From: Chloroflexota bacterium
Lineage (GTDB): Bacteria; Chloroflexota; UBA6077; CF-72
Length of the DNA: 7,142 nt
NCBI GenBank assembly: GCA_019242065.1
Contig: JAFAWJ010001118.1
Span: 1-7,142 of the forward strand
Direction: 5' to 3'
Part shown: positions 1 through 6,493 of the stretch, one piece after another
Position numbering within the stretch: the first letter of the stretch is position 1
Layout of the letters: the number at the start of each line of letters is the position of its first letter
The notes under the pieces: model-generated
What the model was told of the DNA's origin: nothing
The model's database searches: none
The model's input: the letters and a program-made list of their open reading frames with translations, nothing else
Made by a program: the position numbers and the translations under genes

Positions 1-1027
1 GTTCCTGGATACCGAAGTTGTGACAGGCCAGATCCAGCTGCAGGTTGGCAGCATGACCGACCGGCGAGACGTCGCCAGGGCCGTGCCAGGCGGTCCTCAC
101 CCCGAAAAACTCGCACAAGGCCGCGAGCTTGCGCGCCATGCTCAGGCCGCCAATGTCTGAGATGTGGACACGGATGAAATCGATCAGCCGGTCGCGAATC
201 AGGGGTACGTACTCCGCCTGATTCACGAACAGCTCACCCATCGCCAGCGGGGTGCTGGTTTGCTGACGCACGATGCGGAAATAGTCGTTGTCCTCGGGCG
301 CCAGCAGGTCCTCCAGGAAAAAGAGGTGGTATTGCTCCAGCTCCTTGGCCAGGCCGATCGCCTGGATGGGTGGAACGCGCTCGTGCACGTCGTGCAGCAG
401 CTCCACCTCGTCGCCGACTCGACTGCGAAGATGCTCGAACATGCGCGGCACCATGCGGCAGTAGGGCGAGGGCTCCCAGGGCTGCTGGGTCAAACGCAGG
501 TGGGGCGGTAGGTTGGCATTCATCTGGGTATGGGCGGCTGAGCCGTACGTCGAATAGCCAGGTACGACCATCTGGCAGCGCACGTAGCGATAGCCTTCGT
601 CGATGAATCGCCGCACGTTGTCCTCGAGCTCCTGCAGGTCCGCACCCGAGGCATGCGCGTACAGCGCCGCGGACGAACGGCACTTGCCCCCCAGAAGTTG
701 GTACACCGGCATGCCAGCGCGCTTGCCTTTGATGTCCCACAACGCCATGTCGACGCCCGACAGGGCGTTGTTGAGGACCGGGCCACTGCGCCAGTACGAG
801 CTCACATACGCGGACTGATAGATGTCCTCGATGTCGTCGGGATCGCGACCGACGACGAAGGGCGCCAGGTACTCCTCAACGGCGGTGACAACCGCCAGTG
901 GCCGCTGAGTGAAAGTGGCGCAGCCGAGGCCGTACAGTCCAGGTTCGCTGGTCTCTACTTTGACGACGACGAGACGGATACCATCGGGCGCCGTGCAAAT
1001 CGCGCGCACCGCGGTGATCTGGGCCAT
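1..1027 (-). CDS. ManD/RspA-like enolase-superfamily sugar-acid dehydratase (3' end beyond window)
   Basis: The 342 residues visible here are the N-terminal and most of the barrel part of an enolase-superfamily enzyme, a cytoplasmic Mg-dependent dehydratase type. The capping domain (about 1-120) ends in ALWDIKGKRAGMPVYQLLGG, a family hallmark. In the barrel I see LHDVHER (D213 metal ligand, H215 likely acid/base), FFLED (E239), MGELF (E265), WHGPGD (H315) and a closing NFGIQE, with R150 and Y161 near the active-site loop. This order matches D-mannonate dehydratase (ManD) and starvation-sensing RspA proteins of about 400 residues, so about 50-60 residues lie outside the window. The ATG at 1027 follows GGAAGAG at a good distance and lies 3 nt after the TGA of the histidine-rich gene, so it is last in view in the six-gene operon. 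Mannonate activity is uncertain: EDLLAPED replaces the usual EDPTPAE, and HGP carries proline, which I recall being linked to low-efficiency or gluconate-acting members. A dehydratase for another sugar or ring-derived acid is possible. Confidence 0.88.
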   Translation of the reverse strand, partial: MAQITAVRAICTAPDGIRLVVVKVETSEPGLYGLGCATFTQRPLAVVTAVEEYLAPFVVGRDPDDIEDIYQSAYVSSYWRSGPVLNNALSGVDMALWDIKGKRAGMPVYQLLGGKCRSSAALYAHASGADLQELEDNVRRFIDEGYRYVRCQMVVPGYSTYGSAAHTQMNANLPPHLRLTQQPWEPSPYCRMVPRMFEHLRSRVGDEVELLHDVHERVPPIQAIGLAKELEQYHLFFLEDLLAPEDNDYFRIVRQQTSTPLAMGELFVNQAEYVPLIRDRLIDFIRVHISDIGGLSMARKLAALCEFFGVRTAWHGPGDVSPVGHAANLQLDLACHNFGIQE

Positions 1028-1030
1028 GCT

Positions 1031-1312
1031 TCAGACTCTTCCACACGCGGACGTGACGCGGCTGGGGTAAAGACTATCGGAGCTCACCACCTGGCTGGCT
1101 GCCCAAGAGCGCCACAGGTCAGCGAGCGCAGCGGGGTCGCACTCGTCCCAGTGGCCCTCGTGCGCGTGGTGCGCGTGGCCATCCACCAGATAATCCACGT
1201 GCTGGGCGGCGTGCACCGCCGACGGGTGGCCGCAGCCGGGGCCATGCGGATGGTCCTCGGCGCCTTGATGCGGCTGATGAACCGGCGTCGTCCAGAAGGC
1301 GTTGTCCGTCAT
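1031..1312 (-). CDS. Small histidine-rich putative metal-binding protein
   Basis: This is a 93-residue protein with 12 histidines, all between residues 12 and 54, and cysteines at 27, 58 and 90. The core (about 21-58) reads HPHGPGCGH, then HVDYLVDGHAHHAHEGHWDE, a pattern I recognise from small uncharacterised histidine-rich proteins found in many bacteria, often near metal-handling genes. There is no signal peptide or membrane segment, so it is probably cytoplasmic. Its ATG overlaps the TGA of the LigA-like gene (ATGA, 4 nt), and its own TGA is 3 nt before the dehydratase ATG, so it is translationally coupled on both sides. The position next to an Fe(II)-dependent dioxygenase and a Mg-dependent enolase-fold enzyme suggests metal delivery or buffering. 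That is inference, and no function is established. The C-terminal tail (59-93) is not histidine-rich and I do not recognise it. Confidence 0.8.
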   Translation of the reverse strand: MTDNAFWTTPVHQPHQGAEDHPHGPGCGHPSAVHAAQHVDYLVDGHAHHAHEGHWDECDPAALADLWRSWAASQVVSSDSLYPSRVTSACGRV

Positions 1313-1599
1313 CCCCGCACACCGCCGTCCGGGTCATCGAGCACCTGACGGATGGACTGTTGATATTCCGCACGCGTCAACCCGCCGAGTGCGTTGAAGC
1401 GCGGTAGCCGTGACATCAAAAACGTGTGCGTCCCCATGCGGTACAGCGCCGCCATATCACGGTTCAGGAGTGCCTGGCGCTCGAGCTCCGTCAAGGGCAG
1501 GTCCGCCAGGGCCGCGTCGGGGTTACTCCGCAGGCGCTCGCGAAACTCCAGGTCGTTCTGCACCAGCCAGAGCGCCTTGTGGATGCCGTACAGACTCAT
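1309..1599 (-). CDS. LigA-like small (alpha) subunit of an extradiol dioxygenase
   Basis: This 96-residue protein resembles the alpha subunit of protocatechuate 4,5-dioxygenase (LigA fold, all-helical). The visible family pattern is an N-terminal helix (LYGIHKALWLVQND), the arginine-rich RERLRSNPDAAL, then LTELERQALLNRDMAALYRMGTHTFLMSRL. The conserved 'L-x-x-E-R-x-A-L-x-x-x-D-x-x-x-L-Y-x-M-G' core is intact. In LigAB enzymes this subunit caps the active-site cleft of the LigB catalytic subunit and has no catalytic metal of its own. It is shorter than the usual 120-140 residues. The ATG at 1599 is 3 nt after the TGA of the LigB-like gene, with GGTGGGA upstream as a weak ribosome-binding site, and its stop overlaps the next start. 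Separate adjacent large and small subunits match the lig arrangement and support a heteromeric enzyme. Domain-level identification is firm; the substrate is unknown. Confidence 0.88.
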   Translation of the reverse strand: MSLYGIHKALWLVQNDLEFRERLRSNPDAALADLPLTELERQALLNRDMAALYRMGTHTFLMSRLPRFNALGGLTRAEYQQSIRQVLDDPDGGVRG

Positions 1600-1602
1600 C
1601 TA

Positions 1603-2433
1603 TCAGTCCCACCGCCAGGCGGCGTAGGCGTTGCCGCCGCGCAGCTGGGGCTCGATCTGGCGTGGGCGGCGGCCACCGACGGCGCCGAGCAGCGCAATCC
1701 AGTTGAGCACCTCGCCGGTGACGTTGCCCGCGCGCTGCAGGCGTTCGCGCGTCGCGGCGTTGAGCAGATCGTTGACGTTGCCGTCGCGCATGCAGGCGAC
1801 GGCGAAGTTCACCCACGCATCGTCCGCCGGTGCACCCGGACCGCCCGGCGAGGCGTGCGGTCCCCCGATATCACCTGAAATTGCGCCGCTGGCGACAACC
1901 GCGACGCGCGCATCACCCGGCAGGGCGTCGATGGCCTGGCGCACCATTTCGCCGGCGGCAAACACACGCCGCGACAGTGGCAGCGGTGGCGCGATGCCAT
2001 TTACCCAGAACGGGACGAACGGGCGCCGCATGCTGGGGTTGAGCATCTCCAGGGGCACGGTGACGGAGTGGTCGACCGTGAATTCCTCGGTGAGTGTCAG
2101 GTCGAAGCCGTGGTCGAGTCCGCAGACATACATGTGGCGGGCCAATGTCTGCGCGACGGGGATTTTGCGAAAACTGGTGAGACCGGGCCAGTCGTCGGTA
2201 CCCGGACCGGACGTTTCTTCGGCCACTCCGATGGCGAACACGGGCAGCTTCTGGTAGTACCAGGTCGCGAAGTGGTCGGTATCGAAGAGGACCAGGAAGT
2301 CAGGGTCGACGGCGTCGAGGTGGTCGCGCACCATGGCGAAGAGCTGCGCCAGCTCGCCATGGGGCTCGGTGCGCACGCTCAAGGGCGAGTTCGGCATGTG
2401 CGGCACACCGAATGCGCCTACGAGCTCCGCCAC
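1603..2433 (-). CDS. LigB-type extradiol ring-cleavage dioxygenase, catalytic subunit
   Basis: This 276-residue protein belongs to the LigB (class III, type II) extradiol dioxygenase family, which uses non-haem Fe(II) and O2 to open catechol-like rings. The family iron ligands can be placed: H12 in GVPHMPNSP, H54 in FDTDHF, and E241 in GEVLNWIALLGA, matching H12/H61/E242 of Sphingobium LigB. H122 (VDHSVTVPL) matches the second-shell H127. The usual TGGxSH motif reads SGAISG (182-187), so the catalytic-base histidine is a glycine; H193 lies close by. The Gly codon is GGT (1873-1875), two base changes from a His codon, so one sequencing error does not explain it. The start is GTG, supported by AGGA 9 nt upstream and by correct placement of H12. 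The gene lies 11 nt after the second TetR gene and 3 nt before its LigA-like partner. Alternatives are a dioxygenase with another acid/base residue, or a relative with altered chemistry. Confidence 0.9.
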   Translation of the reverse strand: MAELVGAFGVPHMPNSPLSVRTEPHGELAQLFAMVRDHLDAVDPDFLVLFDTDHFATWYYQKLPVFAIGVAEETSGPGTDDWPGLTSFRKIPVAQTLARHMYVCGLDHGFDLTLTEEFTVDHSVTVPLEMLNPSMRRPFVPFWVNGIAPPLPLSRRVFAAGEMVRQAIDALPGDARVAVVASGAISGDIGGPHASPGGPGAPADDAWVNFAVACMRDGNVNDLLNAATRERLQRAGNVTGEVLNWIALLGAVGGRRPRQIEPQLRGGNAYAAWRWD

Positions 2434-2442
2434 AGAGGTGCA

Positions 2443-2446
2443 TCCT
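2443..2446 (-). promoter_or_regulatory. Ribosome-binding site deciding the GTG start of the LigB-like gene
   Basis: The minus strand reads TAGGATGCACCTCTGTG. AGGA overlaps the TAG stop of the second TetR gene and sits 9 nt before the GTG at 2433. The nearer ATG at 2443 is in another frame and would not give a LigB protein. Confidence 0.5.
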
Positions 2447-3068
2447 ACACCGAGCGCAAGCGGCTGGCGATGCCGCGCACGAAGCGATCGAAATCCACTT
2501 GAAACCGTTCATCCGAGGGCCAGTGCCCGGTGATCAGGTAGGCGACCTGGGGTATCAGGTACGGATACATCCCCAGGACCCACAGAAAAAATACGAGCTG
2601 GTCCGCTTCGACACCGGACGGTAACTTGCCCGCGGCCTGTTGCGACCGAACCTCGGCGATTCTGTGCTGCCAGAAGTCGCCGCGGCCGGCATCCAGCAGC
2701 GGGTCAGTTCCATCGAGGGTGGGTGCGGTCGGTAGTGCCCACTCCAGGCCTTCCCAGATCAGCATGTGCGCCCAGTCGAGTGTCTGCTCGCCCTGGGCAA
2801 ACAGGCTGAGGGTCCAGGCCAACGGATCGTCGGCGCCATCGCCCACCTGTTGCTGGAGCCGTTCAATTGAGGCGGCACGCTCGGCGACGAGCGCTCGAAA
2901 CAGACCTTCCTTGGTGTTGAAGTAGTAGGCAATGAGACCGCGCGGCACCCGTGCGCGGCGGGCGATGGCCTCCAATCGAGCGCCGCGAAAACCGTGCAGC
3001 CCGAACTCCTTCAGCGCGGCATGCAGGATGCGGGTGCGGGTCGGATCCTCGCGGTCGGCGCTGGCCAC
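2445..3068 (-). CDS. TetR/AcrR-family transcriptional regulator (second of tandem pair)
   Basis: This 207-residue protein has a TetR N-terminal DNA-binding domain at about residues 10-57: TRTRILHAALKEFGLHGFRGARLEAIARRARV, a turn, then GLIAYYFNTKEGLF. The remainder is the all-helical ligand-binding and dimerisation domain. I chose GTG at 3068 because it lies 2 nt after the TGA of the preceding regulator, gives a normal TetR length and places the first helix properly; the longer open frame extends back through that gene and is not credible. Its C-terminal 70 residues are close to those of the upstream regulator (VRxQQAAGxLP, QLxxFL, LGxYPYxxPQxAYLITG, FxxxF), with about half identical by eye, so the two arose by duplication. 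It probably represses or activates the operon in response to a pathway compound. The ligand is unknown. Confidence 0.9.
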   Translation of the reverse strand: MASADREDPTRTRILHAALKEFGLHGFRGARLEAIARRARVPRGLIAYYFNTKEGLFRALVAERAASIERLQQQVGDGADDPLAWTLSLFAQGEQTLDWAHMLIWEGLEWALPTAPTLDGTDPLLDAGRGDFWQHRIAEVRSQQAAGKLPSGVEADQLVFFLWVLGMYPYLIPQVAYLITGHWPSDERFQVDFDRFVRGIASRLRSV

Positions 3069-3070
3069 GC

Positions 3071-3724
3071 TCAGGAGTCCTGCCGCAACGCACGCGCCAG
3101 GTCGCCGATGAACGTTTCGAACCTGGTACGGAATGTCGCCTCGTCTGGCGCGGCGCCGGTAATCAGGTACGCGCCCTGCGGCAGGATGTAGGGGTAGACA
3201 CCCAGCATGTACAGGAACAGGGTGAGCTGCGCGCTGTCCAGGTCGGCGGGCAGCGTGCCGGCCGCCTGTTGCTGGCGGACGCGGGCCACCTGCTCGCGAA
3301 AGCTGGCGCGACGCTTGTCCTCGTCCACCAGGTCGAAGCCGAGCATCTCCGCGCGGATGCCTTCGCCGAGTACGAAGTGGACCGCGTCGAGGCTTTCTTC
3401 GCCGCGACCGAACAGCCACAACGGCCAGGCGAACAGGTCCTCACGCTCAGATGCGCCATCAGGCCGCGGCAGGGCATAGGTGGCCAGGCGCTGGCCGGTG
3501 ACGGCGCGTGAGAGGGCGTCCTTGTTCTGGAAGTAATAAAAGATGAGGGACTTGTTGACGCCGGCGCGTCGGGCGATGGCGTCGATCCGTGCGCCCGCGT
3601 AGCCGCTGCGCGCGAACTCCTTGCGGGCTGCACTCAGGATTCTGGCGCGGGTACGCTCGCCGTGCTGGCGAGGTGGGCCGGAGCGAACCACCTCACGAGT
3701 GTAAGCCCACCCGGGGATTGTCAT
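3071..3724 (-). CDS. TetR/AcrR-family transcriptional regulator (first of tandem pair)
   Basis: This 217-residue protein (from the ATG at 3724) heads the minus-strand operon. The TetR DNA-binding domain spans about 24-71: RTRARILSAARKEFARSGYAGARIDAIARRAGV, then KSLIFYYFQNKDAL. The rest is a helical effector-binding domain closely related to that of the next gene. The start is uncertain. The ATG at 3724 has no good ribosome-binding site, an in-frame TTG lies at 3739, and a GTG at 3691 would still include the whole DNA-binding domain. An imperfect inverted repeat (3727-3744) abuts the ATG, the usual position for an autoregulatory operator. Its location divergent from the solute-binding protein gene suggests that it, alone or as a heterodimer with its paralogue, controls both directions. 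Confidence 0.9.
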   Translation of the reverse strand: MTIPGWAYTREVVRSGPPRQHGERTRARILSAARKEFARSGYAGARIDAIARRAGVNKSLIFYYFQNKDALSRAVTGQRLATYALPRPDGASEREDLFAWPLWLFGRGEESLDAVHFVLGEGIRAEMLGFDLVDEDKRRASFREQVARVRQQQAAGTLPADLDSAQLTLFLYMLGVYPYILPQGAYLITGAAPDEATFRTRFETFIGDLARALRQDS

Positions 3725-3726
3725 TG

Positions 3727-3744
3727 GCAATTTGATCAATTAGC
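3727..3744. promoter_or_regulatory. Candidate TetR operator in the divergent intergenic region
   Basis: GCAATTTGATCAATTAGC is an 18-bp imperfect inverted repeat (7 of 9 pairs match) around a perfect TTGATCAA core. It is an AT-rich island in GC-rich DNA, next to the first TetR start and about 70 bp upstream of the solute-binding protein ATG. Size and place suit a TetR-family operator. On the minus strand, GCTAAT (3744-3739) could be a -10 element, with TTGAAC (3769-3764) as a -35, but the spacer of 19 nt is long. No convincing plus-strand promoter was found in 3740-3815. Confidence 0.35.
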
Positions 3745-3815
3745 ATGCAAGCCGTCGATCGCGGTTCAATCAGTCCACACACTCCATTGCCCGTAGACGC
3801 GCGCGAGAGGGGAAC

Positions 3816-5444
3816 ATGTCTTCAATGTCGAAGGACCCAGCCACACTCGGATCCAAGTTCAGTCGGCGCACCGCACTGACGCTCGTTGCCTCGGGCCTGG
3901 GCACCATCGCCCTCGCCGCGTGCGCCCCGGCGGCGCCGGCCGCCCCGGCCGCCAGCGTCTCCACACCGAATGCCCCTGCCGCCGGCGGCCAGCCCGCGAC
4001 AACGCCCGCCGCCGCCACCTCCACCCCGAAAACGGGCGGCACTCTGCGCTACGGGTTTACCGACGACGTCAATCGGCTCGACCCGCATTTCCGCCTCGTC
4101 GACGCCTACTACACCGTCTACGATCGCCTGACCGAGTTCGACCAGAACCACACTCCGCAGCCGATGCTGGCCGAAAGCTGGGAGGTGTCGCCCGACTACA
4201 CCTCCATCAAGTTCAACCTGCGCCAGGGCGTCCAGTTTCACAACGGTGCCGAGCTCGACTCCAATGCCGTCAAGTTCAACAGCGAGCGAGCGCGCGATCT
4301 GCCGAACACGCAGCTCGACGAAGCCAAGTGGTGGACCTCGATCGAGACGCCCGACAAATACACGGTCATCTTCAACTCCGACAAGCCGCGTCCGACCGCC
4401 TTCGACTTCTTCGAGTTCCTGAACATTGCCGAGCCCACCGCCGCCAACGACCCGACCAAGGCCGTCGGTACCGGTCCGTTCAAGTTCGTCGAGTGGCGGC
4501 AACACGAAGCCCTGGTGCTGGCCAAGAACCCCAATTACTGGCAGTCCGGCAAGCCCTACCTGGATGGCATCAACATGTCGGTCATCAGCGACCCGCAGGC
4601 GATGACGACCCAGTTCGAAGCCGGCGCGCTGGACGTGGCGGTCCCGCCCGTGACCGACTTCATCCGCCTTCGCGACGATCCCAAGTACACGCCAGTCACC
4701 TATTCGGCAGGCAACTTCTGGTGCATGGGCATCAACTGCCAGCAGCCACCGTTCGACAACAAGCAGGCTCGCCAGGCGCTGCAGTTCGCGGTCGACCGCA
4801 CGCGGTGGACGGACACCGTCAACAAGGGGCTCGAGGTGCCGTCGGCCCTGCCGTGGGCCAAGTCGTCGCCGGCGTATGACGAGACCAAGGGCAACGCCTA
4901 CGGGTTTGATCTCAACAAGGCCAAGTCCATGCTGCAGGCGGCTGGCGTGACGGGCGCGCTCACGGGCGACGTGATCATGCAAAACAGCAGCGCCGAGCTG
5001 ACCTCCTTTGCCCAGATCCTCCAGAGCGACTTTGCCACACTCGGCATCACGCTGACCTTGAAGCCGCAGGACCTGGCTTCGTACCTCAACCTGGTCAACA
5101 ACTGGACGTACAACGGCTTCTGGCTGGGCGGCGGGTCCTTTGCCAATCTCGATCCGGCGACGGGCTTCGTCAAGAGCCGGGCGCTGAGTGTGACGGGCAA
5201 CAGCTCGGCGTTCACGGCTCCGGCGAATGCGGCGGCCGTCGACCTGGTGGGTCGCGCGACATCGGAGCCGGATGCCACCAAGCGCACGCAGCTCTATTCC
5301 GATCTCAACGACATGCTGTTGCAGGAGGCGTACATCATCACGATGTCGCCGACGACCAATCGGTTTCTCACCACCACGAGTGTTCAGGGTCTGAGCTCGA
5401 CGCTGCACTCGGCCCAGCGGTGGTGGAACGTCTGGCTCGCCTGA
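3816..5444 (+). CDS. Family 5 extracellular solute-binding lipoprotein (ABC-type uptake receptor)
   Basis: This 542-residue protein is a cluster C (SBP_bac_5) receptor of the peptide/nickel/opine-type ABC importers, anchored outside the membrane. The N-terminus carries a twin-arginine motif (SRRTALTL, R17-R18), a hydrophobic stretch and a lipobox LAAC with the lipidated cysteine at C36, so Tat export and lipidation are expected. An Ala/Pro/Thr-rich linker (37-73) follows, then the mature fold: GGTLRYGF, LDPHF, YDRLTEFD, PMLAESWEVSPDYTSIKFNLRQGVQFHNG, GTGPFKFVEW, NPNYWQSGKPYLDGI, and FDNKQARQALQFAVDR. AGAGGGG lies just before the ATG at 3816; an in-frame ATG at 3825 is also possible and would keep the Tat motif. 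No permease or ATPase genes follow in this window, so it is an orphan receptor or uses transporters encoded elsewhere. The ligand may be a peptide, sugar or aromatic conjugate; context favours a compound degraded by the neighbouring enzymes. Confidence 0.94.
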   Translation: MSSMSKDPATLGSKFSRRTALTLVASGLGTIALAACAPAAPAAPAASVSTPNAPAAGGQPATTPAAATSTPKTGGTLRYGFTDDVNRLDPHFRLVDAYYTVYDRLTEFDQNHTPQPMLAESWEVSPDYTSIKFNLRQGVQFHNGAELDSNAVKFNSERARDLPNTQLDEAKWWTSIETPDKYTVIFNSDKPRPTAFDFFEFLNIAEPTAANDPTKAVGTGPFKFVEWRQHEALVLAKNPNYWQSGKPYLDGINMSVISDPQAMTTQFEAGALDVAVPPVTDFIRLRDDPKYTPVTYSAGNFWCMGINCQQPPFDNKQARQALQFAVDRTRWTDTVNKGLEVPSALPWAKSSPAYDETKGNAYGFDLNKAKSMLQAAGVTGALTGDVIMQNSSAELTSFAQILQSDFATLGITLTLKPQDLASYLNLVNNWTYNGFWLGGGSFANLDPATGFVKSRALSVTGNSSAFTAPANAAAVDLVGRATSEPDATKRTQLYSDLNDMLLQEAYIITMSPTTNRFLTTTSVQGLSSTLHSAQRWWNVWLA

Positions 5445-5486
5445 CATACCTTTCGGACTGACGGCTCGCGCCCGACGGCGTATTTC

Positions 5487-5529
5487 GGTCTCGGACTGGC
5501 CGTGCGCTGCGCGAGCGGGCCGCGAGACC
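5487..5529 (+). other. GC-rich hairpin downstream of the solute-binding protein gene
   Basis: GGTCTCG (5487-5493) pairs with CGAGACC (5523-5529). Inside, GGCC (5498-5501) can pair with GGCC (5518-5521), and GCG-CTG-CGC forms a small tip. It lies 42 nt after the stop codon and has no following T-run, so it may be a non-canonical terminator, a 3' end stabiliser, or leader structure of the next gene. Confidence 0.3.
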
Positions 5530-5584
5530 CGCTGGTCCTGACGGTTGGATCCGCCAGGCGGCGGGACCTGGCTGTGTGTCGTGA

Positions 5585-5590
5585 TAGCGT
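5585..5590 (+). promoter_or_regulatory. Possible -10 element for leaderless expression of the amidohydrolase
   Basis: TAGCGT fits a TANNNT -10 hexamer and ends 6 nt before the ATG at 5597, the spacing expected when transcription starts on the start codon. No Shine-Dalgarno sequence precedes that ATG. No good -35 box is visible, so confidence is low. Confidence 0.3.
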
Positions 5591-5596
5591 CAGATC

Positions 5597-6493
5597 ATGC
5601 GCATCGACGTTCACGGTCACTTTTTGCCGGATGACTACGTGCGGCTGGTTGCCCGCGCCACGGGCAGCACCAGCCAGGATCCCGCGCTTCAGCAACAGGG
5701 CAGCATCGCCGAGCGCATTGGCATGCTCGACGAATCGGGCGTCCAGCTGCAGGTGCTCTCACTCGGCAGTAACGCCCCGTACCTGAGCAAGGAGCAGGAC
5801 GCCGTCGCGGCCGCGCGCGTTGGCAACGATGCCTACGCGGCGATTGCCCGCGAGCACCCGGGCAGGCTGGCGGCCTTCGGCAGCGTGCCCCTGCCCCACG
5901 TCGACGCCGCCATCGCCGAGGCCAGCCGCTGTCTCGACGAGCTCGACATGCTGGGCATCGCCCTCGGCTGTTCAGTAGGCGAGCGTACCCTGGACGACGC
6001 CGCCTTCGAGCCGTTCTGGGCGGAGCTGAACCGTCGCAATACGGTCGTCTTTCTTCACCCAATTTTCCGGGCCACGGACGCGCACATCCGCGACTACGAG
6101 CTGGCCCGCATGGCCGGGGCGTGCTTCGAAGACACGCTGGCGGCGCTGCGCTTGCTGTTGTCGGGGCTGGTGGACCGTAATCCCGAACTGCGGATCATCG
6201 TGCCGCACTTTGGGGGCACCTTGCCGGTGATCTATCCGCGCATTTTGCGGCGCGGCAAGGCCGACCTGCTGCGCAAGCTGTACTACGACACCGCCAACGG
6301 GTACGCGCCCGCGCTGCGCTGCGCGTGCGAGGCGCTGGGTCCAGAGCGATTGATGCTGGGGACGGACTTTCCGTACATCGGGGCGATCAAACACAACGTC
6401 GACTACGTGCTGAATGCCGGTCTACCCGAAGACACCCAGAAACAAATCCTGGAGCGCACCGCCGCGGATGTGCTGGGACTCGCGAGCGTCTAG
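5597..6493 (+). CDS. Amidohydrolase-2 family metal-dependent hydrolase/decarboxylase (ACMSD-like)
   Basis: This 298-residue TIM-barrel protein belongs to the amidohydrolase-2 family, which includes ACMSD, gamma-resorcylate and 5-carboxyvanillate decarboxylases, and the LigI/LigJ enzymes of the protocatechuate 4,5-cleavage pathway. Metal-site residues are in order: HxH at H6/H8 (DVHGHF), H154 (VFLHP), H204 (PHFGGTLP) and D257 (GTDFPY). The sequence between (MLDESGVQLQVLSL, LAAFGSVPLPHVDAAIAEASRCL) is typical of the family, and length is normal. It is cytoplasmic; there is no signal peptide. Expected reactions are C-C bond decarboxylation or hydration/hydrolysis of a carboxylated ring or ring-cleavage product. 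It follows the receptor gene by 152 bp and may have its own promoter. It faces the LigAB-like operon across the divergent promoter region, which fits a shared aromatic pathway, but the exact reaction cannot be read from sequence. Confidence 0.9.
   Translation: MRIDVHGHFLPDDYVRLVARATGSTSQDPALQQQGSIAERIGMLDESGVQLQVLSLGSNAPYLSKEQDAVAAARVGNDAYAAIAREHPGRLAAFGSVPLPHVDAAIAEASRCLDELDMLGIALGCSVGERTLDDAAFEPFWAELNRRNTVVFLHPIFRATDAHIRDYELARMAGACFEDTLAALRLLLSGLVDRNPELRIIVPHFGGTLPVIYPRILRRGKADLLRKLYYDTANGYAPALRCACEALGPERLMLGTDFPYIGAIKHNVDYVLNAGLPEDTQKQILERTAADVLGLASV

Noticed and set aside
653..1348. 231-codon plus-strand frame
   Set aside because: It lies over the ManD-like, histidine-rich and LigA-like genes, which all show family motifs; the plus-strand product shows none.
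3069..3419. N-terminal extension of the second TetR frame
   Set aside because: It overlaps the coding sequence of the first TetR gene and has no TetR-like content before residue 118; the GTG at 3068 fits gene spacing and family length.
3725..3739. TTG start five codons upstream for the first TetR gene
   Set aside because: There is no ribosome-binding site, and it would put the start inside the likely operator; the ATG at 3724 is preferred though not proven.
3822..5447. 541-codon open frame on the minus strand opposite the solute-binding protein
   Set aside because: It is a high-GC shadow of a clearly recognisable gene; its product is Arg/Gly/Val-rich with no known domain.
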